A stretch of 64,000 nucleotides of DNA from Gimesia aquarii. GTDB lineage: Bacteria > Planctomycetota > Planctomycetia > Planctomycetales > Planctomycetaceae. Below, piece after piece: positions 8,773-18,318 of the stretch. The DNA is taken from contig NZ_CP037422.1 in the NCBI RefSeq assembly GCF_007748175.1, positions 4,148,327 through 4,212,326 on the forward strand. Reading direction: 5' to 3'. The notes beneath the pieces were generated by a model, which saw nothing but the letters and a program-made list of their open reading frames with translations, was not told the origin of the DNA and ran no database searches. Position 1 is the stretch's first letter. Every line of letters starts with the position of its first letter. Both the position numbers and the translations under genes were made by a program.

Positions 8773-10398
8773 ATGACGCAATCGCTAATATACGACCTGC
8801 TTACTATTTTGGCGGCAGGGCTCATTGCAAGTTTAGTATGTCGATGGTTGCGGGCATCTGTATTAATTGGTTACCTGATTGCAGGTGCGCTACTGGGACA
8901 AGGTGTGCTTGGCTGGGTATTGGATAAAAACCATCAGTTAGAGCACTTCGCAGAAGCAGGTGTTTTTCTACTATTATTTTCGATCGGCCTCGAATTTCAT
9001 CTCGATGATTTAAAACGACTCGGATTCAAGTTGATCATTGGTGGTGCGGTTCAAATGACTCTGGTCGCGATTCCAGTCGCCGCCGTATTGCTTTGGTTAA
9101 GCATCAGCTGGCAATCGGCAGTACTCATCGCAGCGGCAGTCACGTTTAGTTCAACTGTGCTTGTATTCAAAGCCCTTTCCGAACGGGGACATTCTGAACA
9201 ATCACATGGTCGGCGCGCCATCGGCATCCTTTTGTTCCAAGATGCAGCATTGATTCCGCTCTTACTTCTTGTCCCTCTGTTAACTGGAACGGGGCAAGCA
9301 GCAAGACTGACTGATTATATCATGCTGGCCTTGACGTCAATCTTATTTGTTGTCGCAGTTGCAGTACTGAGATACCTGCTCTCGAAATGGGTGATCCCGA
9401 TGTTTGCCAGATATCGTAGCCCCGAACTAGTAATTCTGTTTACTGTCGTGTCACTGGGCGCAGTGACCCTTGCGGCCTACTCAGTCGGACTCCCTCCAGC
9501 CGTAGGTGCATTTGCTGCCGGCTTAATCTTCAACGGTAACCGTTGGACCAAACAGATTGATGCTCTCGTATTACCCTTCCGGGAGACTTTTGCTGCCATA
9601 TTCTTTGTCGGCCTGGGACTCATTTTCGATCCACGTCTGATCCTGGAAAAACCCGTGGAGATGCTCCTGGTCTTAGTCGGTGTCATCATCATCAAAACAG
9701 TTGCAGGGACAATCGCACTAAAGCTAACCGGTCTGCCAATTCGCCAGGCATTCGGAATGGGGATTGGATTAGCGCATGTCGGTGAATTTGCATTTGTTCT
9801 GGTGCTGCTTGGTTTAGAATCGGGAGTATTAACGAACGTCGACTATCAAAATGTGGTTGCGATTGCTTTTGGCTCTCTGATTGTGACACCACCTTTGATG
9901 AGATTTGGCTTGCGATTCGTGCACTCAGAAGACGCAGAAAATGAAAACGAACATATACTCGATACAGTATCACCTGAAAGTACACGGGCAACTATCATTG
10001 GAGCTGGGCCAATCGGGCGTCAGCTTGCTTCCCAACTTGAGATCAAGGGAAACGATGTCTGCCTGATCGACTTTAGTTCGATCAATCTGCACCCTTTCGC
10101 CCAGGAAGGATTTCGCACTGTGGCAGGCGACGCGACGCAAAGCAGCACGTTAGAGCTTGCTGGAGTCAGTGATTCCGTATTAACAGCCGTCTGTGTCCCC
10201 GACGATGAGACGGCAATACGAATTGTACGTGCAATCCGCAGATTAAATCGAACCGGGAAACTCATTGTGCGCTGTCGTTATCAAACCAATGTTGAAAAAC
10301 TCAAACAAGCAGGCGCTGACCGCGTTGTTAGTGAAGAAGCGGTGGCCTCAATTGCTCTTATGCGAACTTTGACGAATTTCGGTGAATCACCAGACTGA
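8773..10398 (+). CDS. CPA2 monovalent cation:proton antiporter with TrkA-N domain (KefB/YbaL-like)
   Basis: 541 residues. Residues 1-380 or so are a Na+/H+ exchanger domain with about 12 membrane segments and the hallmarks FLLLFSIGLEFHLDDLKRLG, AVTFSSTVLVFKAL and RRAIGILLFQDAALIPLL, where the Asp is the conserved ion/proton site. From about residue 406 a Rossmann-type TrkA-N domain begins (TIIGAGPIGRQLAS), with the acidic end of strand 2 (CLIDFS) that favours NAD(H) binding. Family members exchange K+ or Na+ for H+ at the inner membrane and are gated by nucleotide. Being close to dabBA and an NhaR-like regulator suggests a shared role in pH/cation balance, but it has its own 226 bp upstream region. 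It converges on the DUF1501 gene, with stop codons 3 bp apart. Confidence 0.93.
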   Translation: MTQSLIYDLLTILAAGLIASLVCRWLRASVLIGYLIAGALLGQGVLGWVLDKNHQLEHFAEAGVFLLLFSIGLEFHLDDLKRLGFKLIIGGAVQMTLVAIPVAAVLLWLSISWQSAVLIAAAVTFSSTVLVFKALSERGHSEQSHGRRAIGILLFQDAALIPLLLLVPLLTGTGQAARLTDYIMLALTSILFVVAVAVLRYLLSKWVIPMFARYRSPELVILFTVVSLGAVTLAAYSVGLPPAVGAFAAGLIFNGNRWTKQIDALVLPFRETFAAIFFVGLGLIFDPRLILEKPVEMLLVLVGVIIIKTVAGTIALKLTGLPIRQAFGMGIGLAHVGEFAFVLVLLGLESGVLTNVDYQNVVAIAFGSLIVTPPLMRFGLRFVHSEDAENENEHILDTVSPESTRATIIGAGPIGRQLASQLEIKGNDVCLIDFSSINLHPFAQEGFRTVAGDATQSSTLELAGVSDSVLTAVCVPDDETAIRIVRAIRRLNRTGKLIVRCRYQTNVEKLKQAGADRVVSEEAVASIALMRTLTNFGESPD

Positions 10399-10401
10399 GA
10401 A

Positions 10402-11868
10402 TCAAACCATTATTTCTTTGATGAGCTCTCCCCCCAGGTCAGTGAGGCGATAATCGCGACCATTGAACCGATAGGTCAATTTCATATGATCGATGCCCAT
10501 GAGATGCAACAACGTCGCATGCAGATCATTCACACCCACACGATTTTGAACGGCCTTGTAACCATAATCATCACTGGCACCATATTGGACACCACCTTTA
10601 ATACCGCCGCCTGCCATCCACATTGTGAACGCATTCGGATTATGATCTCGACCGTTACTGCCTTGAGAGTCAGAGGTTCTTCCGAATTCGCCCCCCCAAA
10701 CCACAAGTGTTGAATCTAAAAGTCCACGCGCTTTCAAGTCTGCCAGAAGCGCACCGATCGGCTGATCAACCGATTTCGCAGCGATACGATGATTGGCATT
10801 AATATCACTATGCCCGTCCCACGGTACATCAGCAACACCACCTCCACCACCATTGGTGCCGGCATAGATCTGAATAAATCGAACTCCCCGCTCAACCATC
10901 CGCCGCGCAGTGATACACTGTTTCGCAACAAGCTCGGTTTCTCTTTGATCAACTCCATACATTTTTTGAATCGTCTGCGATTCATCTTGCACACTCAATG
11001 CTTCAGGTGCGGCGGTCTGCATGCGATAGGCAAGCTCAAAGGATTCCAAACGCGCTGCTAAGTCTGCTTCGTGCGGCCTTAATTCCTGATGCTTTGCATT
11101 CATCTGCCTCAATAAATCCAGTTGCTTTCTTTGTTGTTTGTCGGTCATCGTTTTAAGACGAGACAAATTTGATATGGGCACGGTACTCCTGCCATCAATC
11201 GACGTTGGCTGATACTTCTTTGGTAAAAATCCAGGCGCCCAAATCGGATTCCCACCCCGGGGCATCGCGCCATGCATGACCACAAAACCGGGAAGGTTTG
11301 AATTCTCTGTTCCCAGCCCATAAGTCACCCAAGACCCCATACAGGGTCGCCCTTGCAGAAACGCACCCGAATTCATCTCTAACATCGCTGGCGTGTGGTT
11401 GTTAGACCGAGAAAAACACGAATAAATAAATGATATATCGTCGACATGATTGGCAATATTGGGAAAGATTTCAGAAACCCATGCACCCGACTCACCATGC
11501 TGTTTAAACTTGAAAGGTGATTTCAATAGCTTGCCGCTAGTGGTAAAGAAACCTGTTTTCGGGTCTGCTCCCTCCAGTTTTTCGCCGTGCCTTTTCTGCA
11601 ACATCGGTTTATAGTCAAAGGTATCGACCTGAGAAGGACTGCCCGGCATAAACAACCATATAATGGATTTCGCTTTCGGTGCAAAATGAGGTCGTTTTGC
11701 CTGCAAGACCGCCGTATTAGCAGCATCGGCAGTATTAAGAACACCTTGCTCTTTCAACAGTCCCGTCAGTGCCAGACTTCCAAAGCCCAAGCCTGCGTTT
11801 TTAAGAAACGATCTACGAGCTTCAAAGTCAAAAGCCCTACCTGTAAGTCCTGAAGGTTGCTCACCCAT
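10402..11868 (-). CDS. DUF1501 secreted protein (sulfatase-like fold), partner of the upstream DUF1553 protein
   Basis: 488 residues. The N-terminus has a twin-arginine signal, ARRSFLKNAGLGFGSLALTGLL, so it is exported folded. The body shows typical DUF1501 blocks: KSIIWLFMPGSPSQVDTFDYKP, a central GVRFIQIYAGTNGG, then WDGHSDIN, VVWGGEFGRTSDSQGSNGRDHNP and GGIKGGVQYGASDDYG. These Asp/His-rich blocks resemble the metal-binding parts of alkaline phosphatase/sulfatase-fold enzymes, but DUF1501 has no settled biochemical function. The gene lies 44 bp after the DUF1553/DUF1549 gene and is almost certainly co-transcribed with it, the standard planctomycete arrangement. Confidence 0.93.
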   Translation of the reverse strand: MGEQPSGLTGRAFDFEARRSFLKNAGLGFGSLALTGLLKEQGVLNTADAANTAVLQAKRPHFAPKAKSIIWLFMPGSPSQVDTFDYKPMLQKRHGEKLEGADPKTGFFTTSGKLLKSPFKFKQHGESGAWVSEIFPNIANHVDDISFIYSCFSRSNNHTPAMLEMNSGAFLQGRPCMGSWVTYGLGTENSNLPGFVVMHGAMPRGGNPIWAPGFLPKKYQPTSIDGRSTVPISNLSRLKTMTDKQQRKQLDLLRQMNAKHQELRPHEADLAARLESFELAYRMQTAAPEALSVQDESQTIQKMYGVDQRETELVAKQCITARRMVERGVRFIQIYAGTNGGGGGVADVPWDGHSDINANHRIAAKSVDQPIGALLADLKARGLLDSTLVVWGGEFGRTSDSQGSNGRDHNPNAFTMWMAGGGIKGGVQYGASDDYGYKAVQNRVGVNDLHATLLHLMGIDHMKLTYRFNGRDYRLTDLGGELIKEIMV

Positions 11869-11912
11869 AGCGTCTGCTTTCTGATATTCGATTTGTGATA
11901 GATGATTCTCAA

Positions 11913-14864
11913 TTAATCAACGAATACAAACTCATTTGTACAAATAATCAACTGGCAAAAATCAGCGACCGCTAATTCGCCTGCCTTGGGATTCTTGCCA
12001 TAAGATTCTGTCTGATAATGGATAAACTGCAACATCTGTTGCTGTTCTTTGGGAGTCGGTTGCCTTGAGAGGCTGATGGCATAAACGTCATTGACTGTTT
12101 GCTCCAGGCTTTTCTTACCATCAGCGCGAACTCGACTTGCCAGATTTTCAGATAATTTACGGATGAATGGCGAATTCATCATCGCCAGTGCCTGAGGAGG
12201 CACGGTAGTAACATTCCGTTTCCCGATACTCTGAATTGCATCTGGTGCATCAAATAGTTGTAATATTGGAATCAGTTTATCTCGTTTGACTCTCAAGTAA
12301 ACACTTCGTCGTTTGTCTTCCTGATTCAATGACCCGGGTCCGAACATTTTTTTGTCAAGTGTTCCCCCCACGGCTAAGAGGTTATCTCTAATGATTTCCG
12401 CATCCATTCGAATCGCAGGACGCCTCCACCATAGCCGGTTTTCGGGATCATGCTTGAGGCCACTTGCAATTGAAAGGCCTGACTGCTGATAAACGGAACT
12501 CATCATCAACAGTTTATGAATGGGCTTGAGATTCCAATTTTCTTTAATAAGCTGCGAAGCCAGATAATCAAGTAGCTCAGGATGCGTAGGGCGAAAACCT
12601 TGTGTCCCAAAATCGCTAGGTGTCCCAACAATTCCTCGTCCAAAATGATGATGCCATAATCGATTCACCATAACCCGCGCCAAAAGATGCCCTGCACCAT
12701 GTTTGGTATCTGTCAACCAATCCGCAAAAGCAACTCTTGGATGACGTGGCTTCGCTTTTTCAGATTGTTCCTGCATCCACTGCTTTTCTTGTGTGTCAGC
12801 TGTCATCAAAACTCTCAGAAAACCAGGCTTTGCCAATCCATTTTTACGATTGGAGTTTCCCCGTACAAGATGATAGACCTTGCGGGTATCGGCTCCAAAA
12901 TTGTAAGTGGCTCCTCCCTTTCGCGCGGCAAACACAGGCATCAGGTCACGCTTGGGATGCTTTTTCATATTTTCCTGCTCTGCATCATTGAGCTTGATCC
13001 AGCCCGCATCATAGGGAGCATACCATTTCAGCAGTTCCTGTTTTTGCTTTTCATTGCGGTCAGCTTCTGATAAAGCCAGAATCGTTTGGATCTTTTTGGG
13101 AGGGGTTGTATCTTTCGCCTTAAAATAAAATCCGGAGGGACCAGCGGCATTCACAATTTTTACCAGGAGTTCGTTTTTTCCAGCCTTCAGTGCGAGTTTG
13201 ACTTTATCCTGATCAGCGGCGGCGCCCCCCATTACTTTTTTGGATAACACCGACTTCCCATTCAACCAGACCTTAATCGCATCATCGCGACCGAGTGAAA
13301 TATCGAGCGGAGTTGCCTGAGGGACTTCTATCGTCCGAAACAGATAATTGGCAGAATTATTTCCTTTTAGAGTGTTATGAACTTTACCATCAGTCCAGGT
13401 TGGCTGAGGTGTCCACTTTAATTTCCCTTTTGAGTAGGTTTTCTTCAGATCCACTTTTTTCTCAGGATCATTTCTTCGATTGAAAGCATTCTCAAAATTC
13501 GCTGCTGTAAAGGGACCAATGGTATGCCAGTCGCTGAGCCTTGGCTGAATGGATTCGGTCGGTCTTTTTTCCAGCCAGATTGCTAATTTTGAAGGCAGGG
13601 TTCCTTTCTCATATTTGAGCCGCGCATCGATAAATGGTTTATGGGTAATATCAAAGGCTGCTTTTTCCTTTTTATATTTTTCCGGATTCCAATCATGTTG
13701 GTAGTCTTGAAACCCTGTTTCGGCAAATGCCGCAATCATCCGATAATAATCGCGGCTGGAAACAGGATCGAATTTATGATCGTGACAGCGAGCACAGCCG
13801 AGTGTCAGCCCCAACGTTGCAGTACCGATGGTGTGAATTACATCATCTAACTGCTCGTATCGACTACGTTCGCGTTCTTTTTGAGTCTGTTGTGAGGTAA
13901 AAGGACCCGCGGCTAAAAAACCGGTGGCGGCTTGTGACATATAATCTGTAGGACCTAACTGATCACCGGCAATTTGCAGCTTGATAAATTGATCATAGGG
14001 CATATCTTCGTTGAGAGCTTTAATCACGAAATCGCGAAAGTGATAAGCGGCAGGACGATCTTTATCAAATGCATACCCATTACTTTCTGCAAATCGAGAA
14101 ACATCAAGCCAATGACGGGCCCAACGCTCGCCATAATGTTGACCGGCTAACAAATGATCGATGAGTTTTTCGTAGGCATCAGGAGATTGATCGTTGACAA
14201 ACTGTCCCACTTCGTTTGGCTCGGGAGGCAGTCCCCAAAGGTCAAAATAAACCCGTCGAATTAAAGTTTGTCGATTTGCCCGTTCATTGGGTGTAATCCC
14301 CTTCGCTTCTTGTCTTGACAAGATAAACTGATCAACGGATGTCTTACCCCACGTTCTATTTTTTGTAATCGGAGGCGTAGCCTGGCTGAGTGGTTTGAAA
14401 GACCAGAATTCACGTGCTTTGGCAATATCAATTTCTTTTTTTTGTATTTCCAGCGCCTTACCACTCCGTGGATCAGGAGCCCCCATTTGAATCCACTTCT
14501 CAAAATCAGAAATCACCTGCTTCGACAATTTGTTCTTGGGCGGCATCTCAAATGACTCGTGTCGAATCGCCGCCATCAACAAACTGTTCTTTGCGTCTCC
14601 AGGTATAATACTGGGGCCCGTGTCGCCTCCTTTAAGCATCGCAGTTTTTGAATCCAGCAATAACTCGCCTTCGAGTTTCTCATTTTTCTGAGCTTCAACA
14701 GAATGGCACTCATAACATTCATTGACAAGCACCGGCCTGATTTTCGATTCAAAGAACTGCAAACCTGCCTTTGTTGGTTCTGCATTCTTCGATGGTTCTG
14801 AAGCAAAAGCAGGATTCAGCAGCAGGATGAATCCCAAGCTGGAAAATGAGCAGGAGCGCAACAT
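11913..14864 (-). CDS. Large secreted PSCyt1-DUF1549-DUF1553 protein
   Basis: 983 residues with a Sec signal peptide (FILLLNPAFASEP). Domains in order are: a PSCyt1 cytochrome-like head with C50-Y-E-C53-H54 haem motif and a MPPKNKLS Met-containing loop; DUF1549 (about 160-370) with LIRRVYFDLWGLPP and a second CARCHDHKFDP motif near residue 356; a beta-sandwich insert (about 430-600) with KVWLNGKSVLSKK and AGKNELLVKI segments resembling glycosyl-hydrolase accessory domains; and DUF1553 (about 690-980) with RVMVNRLWHHHFGRGIVGTPSDFGTQG. The family is thought to act outside the cytoplasm, perhaps in oxidative attack on polysaccharides, but this is unproven. It is the first gene of a two-gene operon with the DUF1501 gene. 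The accessory sandwich sets it apart from the other two DUF1553 proteins here. Confidence 0.93.
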   Translation of the reverse strand: MLRSCSFSSLGFILLLNPAFASEPSKNAEPTKAGLQFFESKIRPVLVNECYECHSVEAQKNEKLEGELLLDSKTAMLKGGDTGPSIIPGDAKNSLLMAAIRHESFEMPPKNKLSKQVISDFEKWIQMGAPDPRSGKALEIQKKEIDIAKAREFWSFKPLSQATPPITKNRTWGKTSVDQFILSRQEAKGITPNERANRQTLIRRVYFDLWGLPPEPNEVGQFVNDQSPDAYEKLIDHLLAGQHYGERWARHWLDVSRFAESNGYAFDKDRPAAYHFRDFVIKALNEDMPYDQFIKLQIAGDQLGPTDYMSQAATGFLAAGPFTSQQTQKERERSRYEQLDDVIHTIGTATLGLTLGCARCHDHKFDPVSSRDYYRMIAAFAETGFQDYQHDWNPEKYKKEKAAFDITHKPFIDARLKYEKGTLPSKLAIWLEKRPTESIQPRLSDWHTIGPFTAANFENAFNRRNDPEKKVDLKKTYSKGKLKWTPQPTWTDGKVHNTLKGNNSANYLFRTIEVPQATPLDISLGRDDAIKVWLNGKSVLSKKVMGGAAADQDKVKLALKAGKNELLVKIVNAAGPSGFYFKAKDTTPPKKIQTILALSEADRNEKQKQELLKWYAPYDAGWIKLNDAEQENMKKHPKRDLMPVFAARKGGATYNFGADTRKVYHLVRGNSNRKNGLAKPGFLRVLMTADTQEKQWMQEQSEKAKPRHPRVAFADWLTDTKHGAGHLLARVMVNRLWHHHFGRGIVGTPSDFGTQGFRPTHPELLDYLASQLIKENWNLKPIHKLLMMSSVYQQSGLSIASGLKHDPENRLWWRRPAIRMDAEIIRDNLLAVGGTLDKKMFGPGSLNQEDKRRSVYLRVKRDKLIPILQLFDAPDAIQSIGKRNVTTVPPQALAMMNSPFIRKLSENLASRVRADGKKSLEQTVNDVYAISLSRQPTPKEQQQMLQFIHYQTESYGKNPKAGELAVADFCQLIICTNEFVFVD

Positions 14865-15228
14865 AGCAATCTTCCAATGGTCAGTAATTAAGGTGGGAAA
14901 AAAGGTGAGATCGTTCTGACTCTAAAAAAATCGATGCTCTCTTATAAAAGAAACCATCGATTTTGTTAGTTCAAGTATAAAATGCTACTGATTTATTGTA
15001 CCAATAGTCATATCATTATCAAGGAATTTCTAATCGTAGACCATCAAAAGACTTCTCTATTATTATGATTTGCCTATAACAATTCATCAGAGCATCAAAT
15101 GAACAAACTTAAGAATCTTTACTTTTAGAATCGGTTCTTCTCATTGTGAAGTCGAATACATTATCTGAAAAGAAATTTGGTTCTAATGTGATGCATTCGA
15201 ACACAGCGAAATCCTGATTGAGATAGAT
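14865..15228. other. Divergent intergenic region with a 10-bp inverted repeat
   Basis: This 364 bp AT-rich stretch separates the divergent DUF1553 and methyltransferase genes and must hold both promoters. AAAATCGATG (14927-14936) and CATCGATTTT (14955-14964) form perfect 10-bp arms around an 18-nt loop. It sits 63-100 bp upstream of the DUF1553 start. The spacing suits a dimeric regulator better than a terminator. I see no coding frame. Confidence 0.5.
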
Positions 15229-15987
15229 ATGTCCGATAAGACTGCTCTACTGACTGCTTCAACAAAAATTTCCCTCTGGCCGAATTTGAAAACAAGAAAT
15301 CGGCAACAGGAATTAATGGACGATCCAAAATTGGACGAAGAGATACACCAACGGGCATTGGAAGGTTTATCACGAGTCAACCGAGTGTCGCGCACACATC
15401 GACTTTTGTGGCAACCGATTGAGAAATACTGTCGGCAAAATCGAATAGCCTCGATTTCCGTTCTGGATCTGGGATGTGGAAGCGGGGATCTTCTAATCTG
15501 GCTGAAGACGAAAGCTCGTTCAAAAGGAATCGAACTCAAAATCACCGGCTGTGATCTGAGCCCGGTGGCTCTGGAAGCAGCCCGACAGCGCGCGGATCGA
15601 GAACAACTGGACTCGAAATTTCTACAAATGGACGTACTTAGTGAAGCGTTACCTGCGGATCAGGATATCATCGTCAGTTCGCTTTTTTTACATCATCTGC
15701 AAGAAAGTGATATCGTAAAATTATTGCAACGCATGGCAGAGACTGCCAGACATTTAATAGTGGCTCAGGATCTCCTTCGAAGTCGGTGGGGATACCTGCT
15801 CTGTCTGGCAGGAACCCAGTTGATATCACGTTCGCCGATAGTACACGTTGATGGTCCACTTTCAGTAGCGGGGGCGTTCACTCTCGCTGAAATTCAACAA
15901 CTGGCTGAACAAGCGGGGCTGGCACACTGTCAGATCAACCGCCATTGGCCCGAACGATTTGTATTCACATGGCAACGGTCTCCCTAG
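15229..15987 (+). CDS. Class I SAM-dependent methyltransferase of the type III PKS operon
   Basis: 252 residues. The SAM-binding core is clear: motif I VLDLGCGSGDLLIWL (residues 78-92), the acidic end of strand 2 in ITGCDLSPVALEAAR, and FLQMDVLSEALPADQDIIVSSLFLHHL as motifs II-III. The C-terminal half (DLLRSRWGYLLCLAGTQLISRSPIVHVDG) is like methyltransferases acting on quinones or phenolic lipids. Its last 19 bp overlap the next gene, indicating translational coupling. In the Streptomyces srs phenolic-lipid operon a methyltransferase and a flavoprotein accompany the type III PKS, and the same trio occurs here. The probable role is O- or C-methylation of the polyketide product (inference); the exact position is unknown. 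Confidence 0.88.
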   Translation: MSDKTALLTASTKISLWPNLKTRNRQQELMDDPKLDEEIHQRALEGLSRVNRVSRTHRLLWQPIEKYCRQNRIASISVLDLGCGSGDLLIWLKTKARSKGIELKITGCDLSPVALEAARQRADREQLDSKFLQMDVLSEALPADQDIIVSSLFLHHLQESDIVKLLQRMAETARHLIVAQDLLRSRWGYLLCLAGTQLISRSPIVHVDGPLSVAGAFTLAEIQQLAEQAGLAHCQINRHWPERFVFTWQRSP

Positions 15988-17144
15988 AAAACCACATTTC
16001 GGCAACGCTCGAGTCACAGGATACGGCCCAAAAATTGTGGGACGTTGTCATCATCGGTGCGGGTCCAACTGGTTCTCTGGCTGCACGACAACTCACTTTG
16101 GCAGGCGCGGATGTTCTGCTCGTAGACCGTCAATCATTTCCCCGCTGGAAAGTCTGCGGTTGCTGCCTCAACGCACGAGCCGTCTCTATTTTGGAACAGA
16201 CGGAGTTACTGGAAGAGGTTTACGCTGCGGGCGCTGTCCCCTTAACGGAATTTCAACTCCGAATCAATGGGCATTCAGTTACGCTCCCTCTATCCAATAG
16301 TCTTTCCTTAAGCCGCACACAACTTGATGCCCTTCTGATTCGCTCAGCAATCTCTGCTGGGTCGAACTTTCTTCCAGAAGCAGAAGCCCGCCTGGGTTCT
16401 TGCACCAGTGAGTATCAAGAAGTGGTTCTCACACGACATACCATACCCACAACAATCCGTGGTAAGATCGTACTGGTCTGTGAAGGTTTGAATCCTCGAC
16501 TTTTAAATCGAACCCCCGAATTCTCCAACTCAGTTGATAAGCATTCCTGCATCGGTGCTGGGGCCGTCGTTGCACTGAAGCCAGGAACACTCGAAGCAGG
16601 AACCATTTTTATGGCCGTAGGTCGTGCCGGTTATGTAGGAGCCGTACTCATTGAAGAAGAGACATTAAACCTGGCTGCAGCGATTCTCCCTGATTTCCTT
16701 AAAGAAGGACGACCGCTTGGAACGATCGTCCATCAGATATTGCAGGAAGCGGGTTGTACATTGCCCGTTGATGTGGAACGGCTGAATTGGCAAGGAACTG
16801 CCAGGCTGACACGCAAAACCAGTCCCGTAGCCGATGATCGTATACTCGTTTTGGGAGATGCATCCGGCTATGTCGAACCGTTTACAGGCGAAGGAATGGG
16901 CTGGGGACTTTCAAGTGCTATCGCCTGTGTGCCGATAGTCCTTGACGGAGTCAAAGACGGGAATCAGTCCGTGGTTGAGAATTGGATTCAATATCATCAA
17001 CACCATATCCAAAATAGACAGAGGTGGTGCCGACGGTGCGCCTTTGTCTTGAAACGACCACGACTCGCGAGAGGATTGATTCATGTTCTCAAATATTGTC
17101 CGTGGATTGCGACTCCGGTAATCCGTCACTTGAATCAACCATAG
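15969..17144 (+). CDS. FAD-dependent oxidoreductase/hydroxylase (geranylgeranyl reductase-like) of the type III PKS operon
   Basis: 391 residues from ATG 15969; the frame extends to TTG 15945 but ATG is preferred. The FAD Rossmann motif VVIIGAGPTGSLAARQLTLAG is at residues 27-47, followed by LLVDRQSFPRWKVCGCCLN, the Cys-containing active-site-side block seen in geranylgeranyl-reductase-like flavoproteins. The second FAD motif ILVLGDASGYVEPFTGEGMGWG lies near residue 300. Relatives hydroxylate aromatic rings or reduce polyprenyl chains. The start overlaps the methyltransferase by 19 bp and its stop is 20 bp before the PKS. SrsC-type flavoproteins hydroxylate alkylresorcinols to hydroquinone-like products, so a matching step is the best guess. 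A prenyl reductase role cannot be excluded. Confidence 0.88.
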   Translation: MATVSLENHISATLESQDTAQKLWDVVIIGAGPTGSLAARQLTLAGADVLLVDRQSFPRWKVCGCCLNARAVSILEQTELLEEVYAAGAVPLTEFQLRINGHSVTLPLSNSLSLSRTQLDALLIRSAISAGSNFLPEAEARLGSCTSEYQEVVLTRHTIPTTIRGKIVLVCEGLNPRLLNRTPEFSNSVDKHSCIGAGAVVALKPGTLEAGTIFMAVGRAGYVGAVLIEEETLNLAAAILPDFLKEGRPLGTIVHQILQEAGCTLPVDVERLNWQGTARLTRKTSPVADDRILVLGDASGYVEPFTGEGMGWGLSSAIACVPIVLDGVKDGNQSVVENWIQYHQHHIQNRQRWCRRCAFVLKRPRLARGLIHVLKYCPWIATPVIRHLNQP

Positions 17145-17164
17145 TTACAGGAAAAGCAAATGTA

Positions 17165-18253
17165 ATGACGACTATTTTAGGAATAGGAACCGCCGTTCCC
17201 GAATCATATTTTTCGCAGTCCGACAGTGGGCAGATTGCCGCTGATTACGTTGGCAAAGACGAGCAACTCAAAAGATTGCTGCCGATCTTGTATAAAAAAA
17301 CAAAAGTGAAGCGGCGTTTTAGCGTAACCCTCAATTCGTCAGAAGGTGACCTGCGGGACCGCCAAAAACTTTATCGCCCGTTAACATCACCAGAAGATAA
17401 CGGTCCGGGAACTGCCGAGCGAATGCGTTTCTTTGAAGAATATGCAAGCGAATTGGCCCTGAGTGCGGCACGACAAGCTTTAGAACAAGCGGGAGTTCAA
17501 TCAGAAGAGATCACACATCTCGTCACTGTTTCCTGTACTGGTATGGTGGCTCCCGGTTTTGATATTGATTTGGTTACTACATTACCGTTGAAAGCTGATA
17601 CACCGCGTACACATATCGGTTTCATGGGTTGCCACGCCGCCATTAATGGACTGCGGGTGGCAGAAGCATTTACGAAACAAGATCCTTTAGCCCGCGTGCT
17701 ACTTTGTTCAATCGAACTCTGTAGCCTGCATTATCAATATCAAGCGGAAGCGGAACAGGTCGTTGCGAATGCCCTGTTTGCTGATGGCGCTGCTGCATTA
17801 GTGTTAGGTCAAAACGAGAAGGCTGACAGTGTCTGGCATCTGCGAGACTGCGGTACAGAAATCATTGCAGGCAGCCGCAATATGATGTCCTGGCGAGTAG
17901 GTAATCACGGTTTTGATATGACGCTTTCTCCTGAGCTCCCCACCTTGATCGAAAAGCAACTACGTCCCTGGATGGAACGCTGGCTAAGTGAGTTTCAGCT
18001 GCAACCAGAAGATATCAAAAGCTGGGCAGCGCATCCCGGAGGGCCACGGATATTACAAAGTTTTCAACAAGCGATGAACCTGACCCGCGAGGATCTCAGT
18101 CCTTCGTACCAGATCCTGGAACAATTCGGCAATATGTCCTCTTCCACTATTTTATTCCTGATCAAACAACTTCAACAGAGCGAAGCGACTTTACCATGTG
18201 TCGCAATCGGGTTTGGCCCTGGTATCACAATCGAGTCAGCGCTCTTCTGTTAA
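17165..18253 (+). CDS. Type III polyketide synthase (chalcone/stilbene synthase family)
   Basis: 362 residues from ATG 17165. The longer frame (from 17024) runs back into the flavoprotein gene and is rejected. The thiolase-fold catalytic triad is complete: C156 in IGFMGCHAAINGLR, H290 in WAAHPGGPRIL and N323 in EQFGNMSSST. GFGPG near the C-terminus (residues about 349-353) is the family's conserved loop. Type III PKSs act as homodimers and extend an acyl starter with malonyl-CoA, then cyclise it to a resorcinol, pyrone or related ring. A KAS III assignment is less likely because the conserved Cys-His-Asn context and C-terminal loop are of chalcone synthase type. With the methyltransferase and flavoprotein upstream, the product is plausibly a modified alkylresorcinol or alkylpyrone. 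Confidence 0.92.
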   Translation: MTTILGIGTAVPESYFSQSDSGQIAADYVGKDEQLKRLLPILYKKTKVKRRFSVTLNSSEGDLRDRQKLYRPLTSPEDNGPGTAERMRFFEEYASELALSAARQALEQAGVQSEEITHLVTVSCTGMVAPGFDIDLVTTLPLKADTPRTHIGFMGCHAAINGLRVAEAFTKQDPLARVLLCSIELCSLHYQYQAEAEQVVANALFADGAAALVLGQNEKADSVWHLRDCGTEIIAGSRNMMSWRVGNHGFDMTLSPELPTLIEKQLRPWMERWLSEFQLQPEDIKSWAAHPGGPRILQSFQQAMNLTREDLSPSYQILEQFGNMSSSTILFLIKQLQQSEATLPCVAIGFGPGITIESALFC

Positions 18254-18318
18254 TCTGATGTTTGGCGAAGCCGTTAAGTGAGCGCTCCTTTGAAATCATG
18301 AAATGAGTGCCCCAAAGA

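Noticed and set aside
12687-13070. Plus-strand ORF opposite the DUF1553 gene
   Set aside because: It lies wholly inside a clear long gene on the other strand and has no domain or ribosome site. Other such long shadow frames, for example 56349-57059 minus, were rejected for the same reason.
17024-17164. N-terminal extension of the type III PKS
   Set aside because: It overlaps the flavoprotein gene and its translation has no PKS similarity. The PKS start fits ATG 17165.
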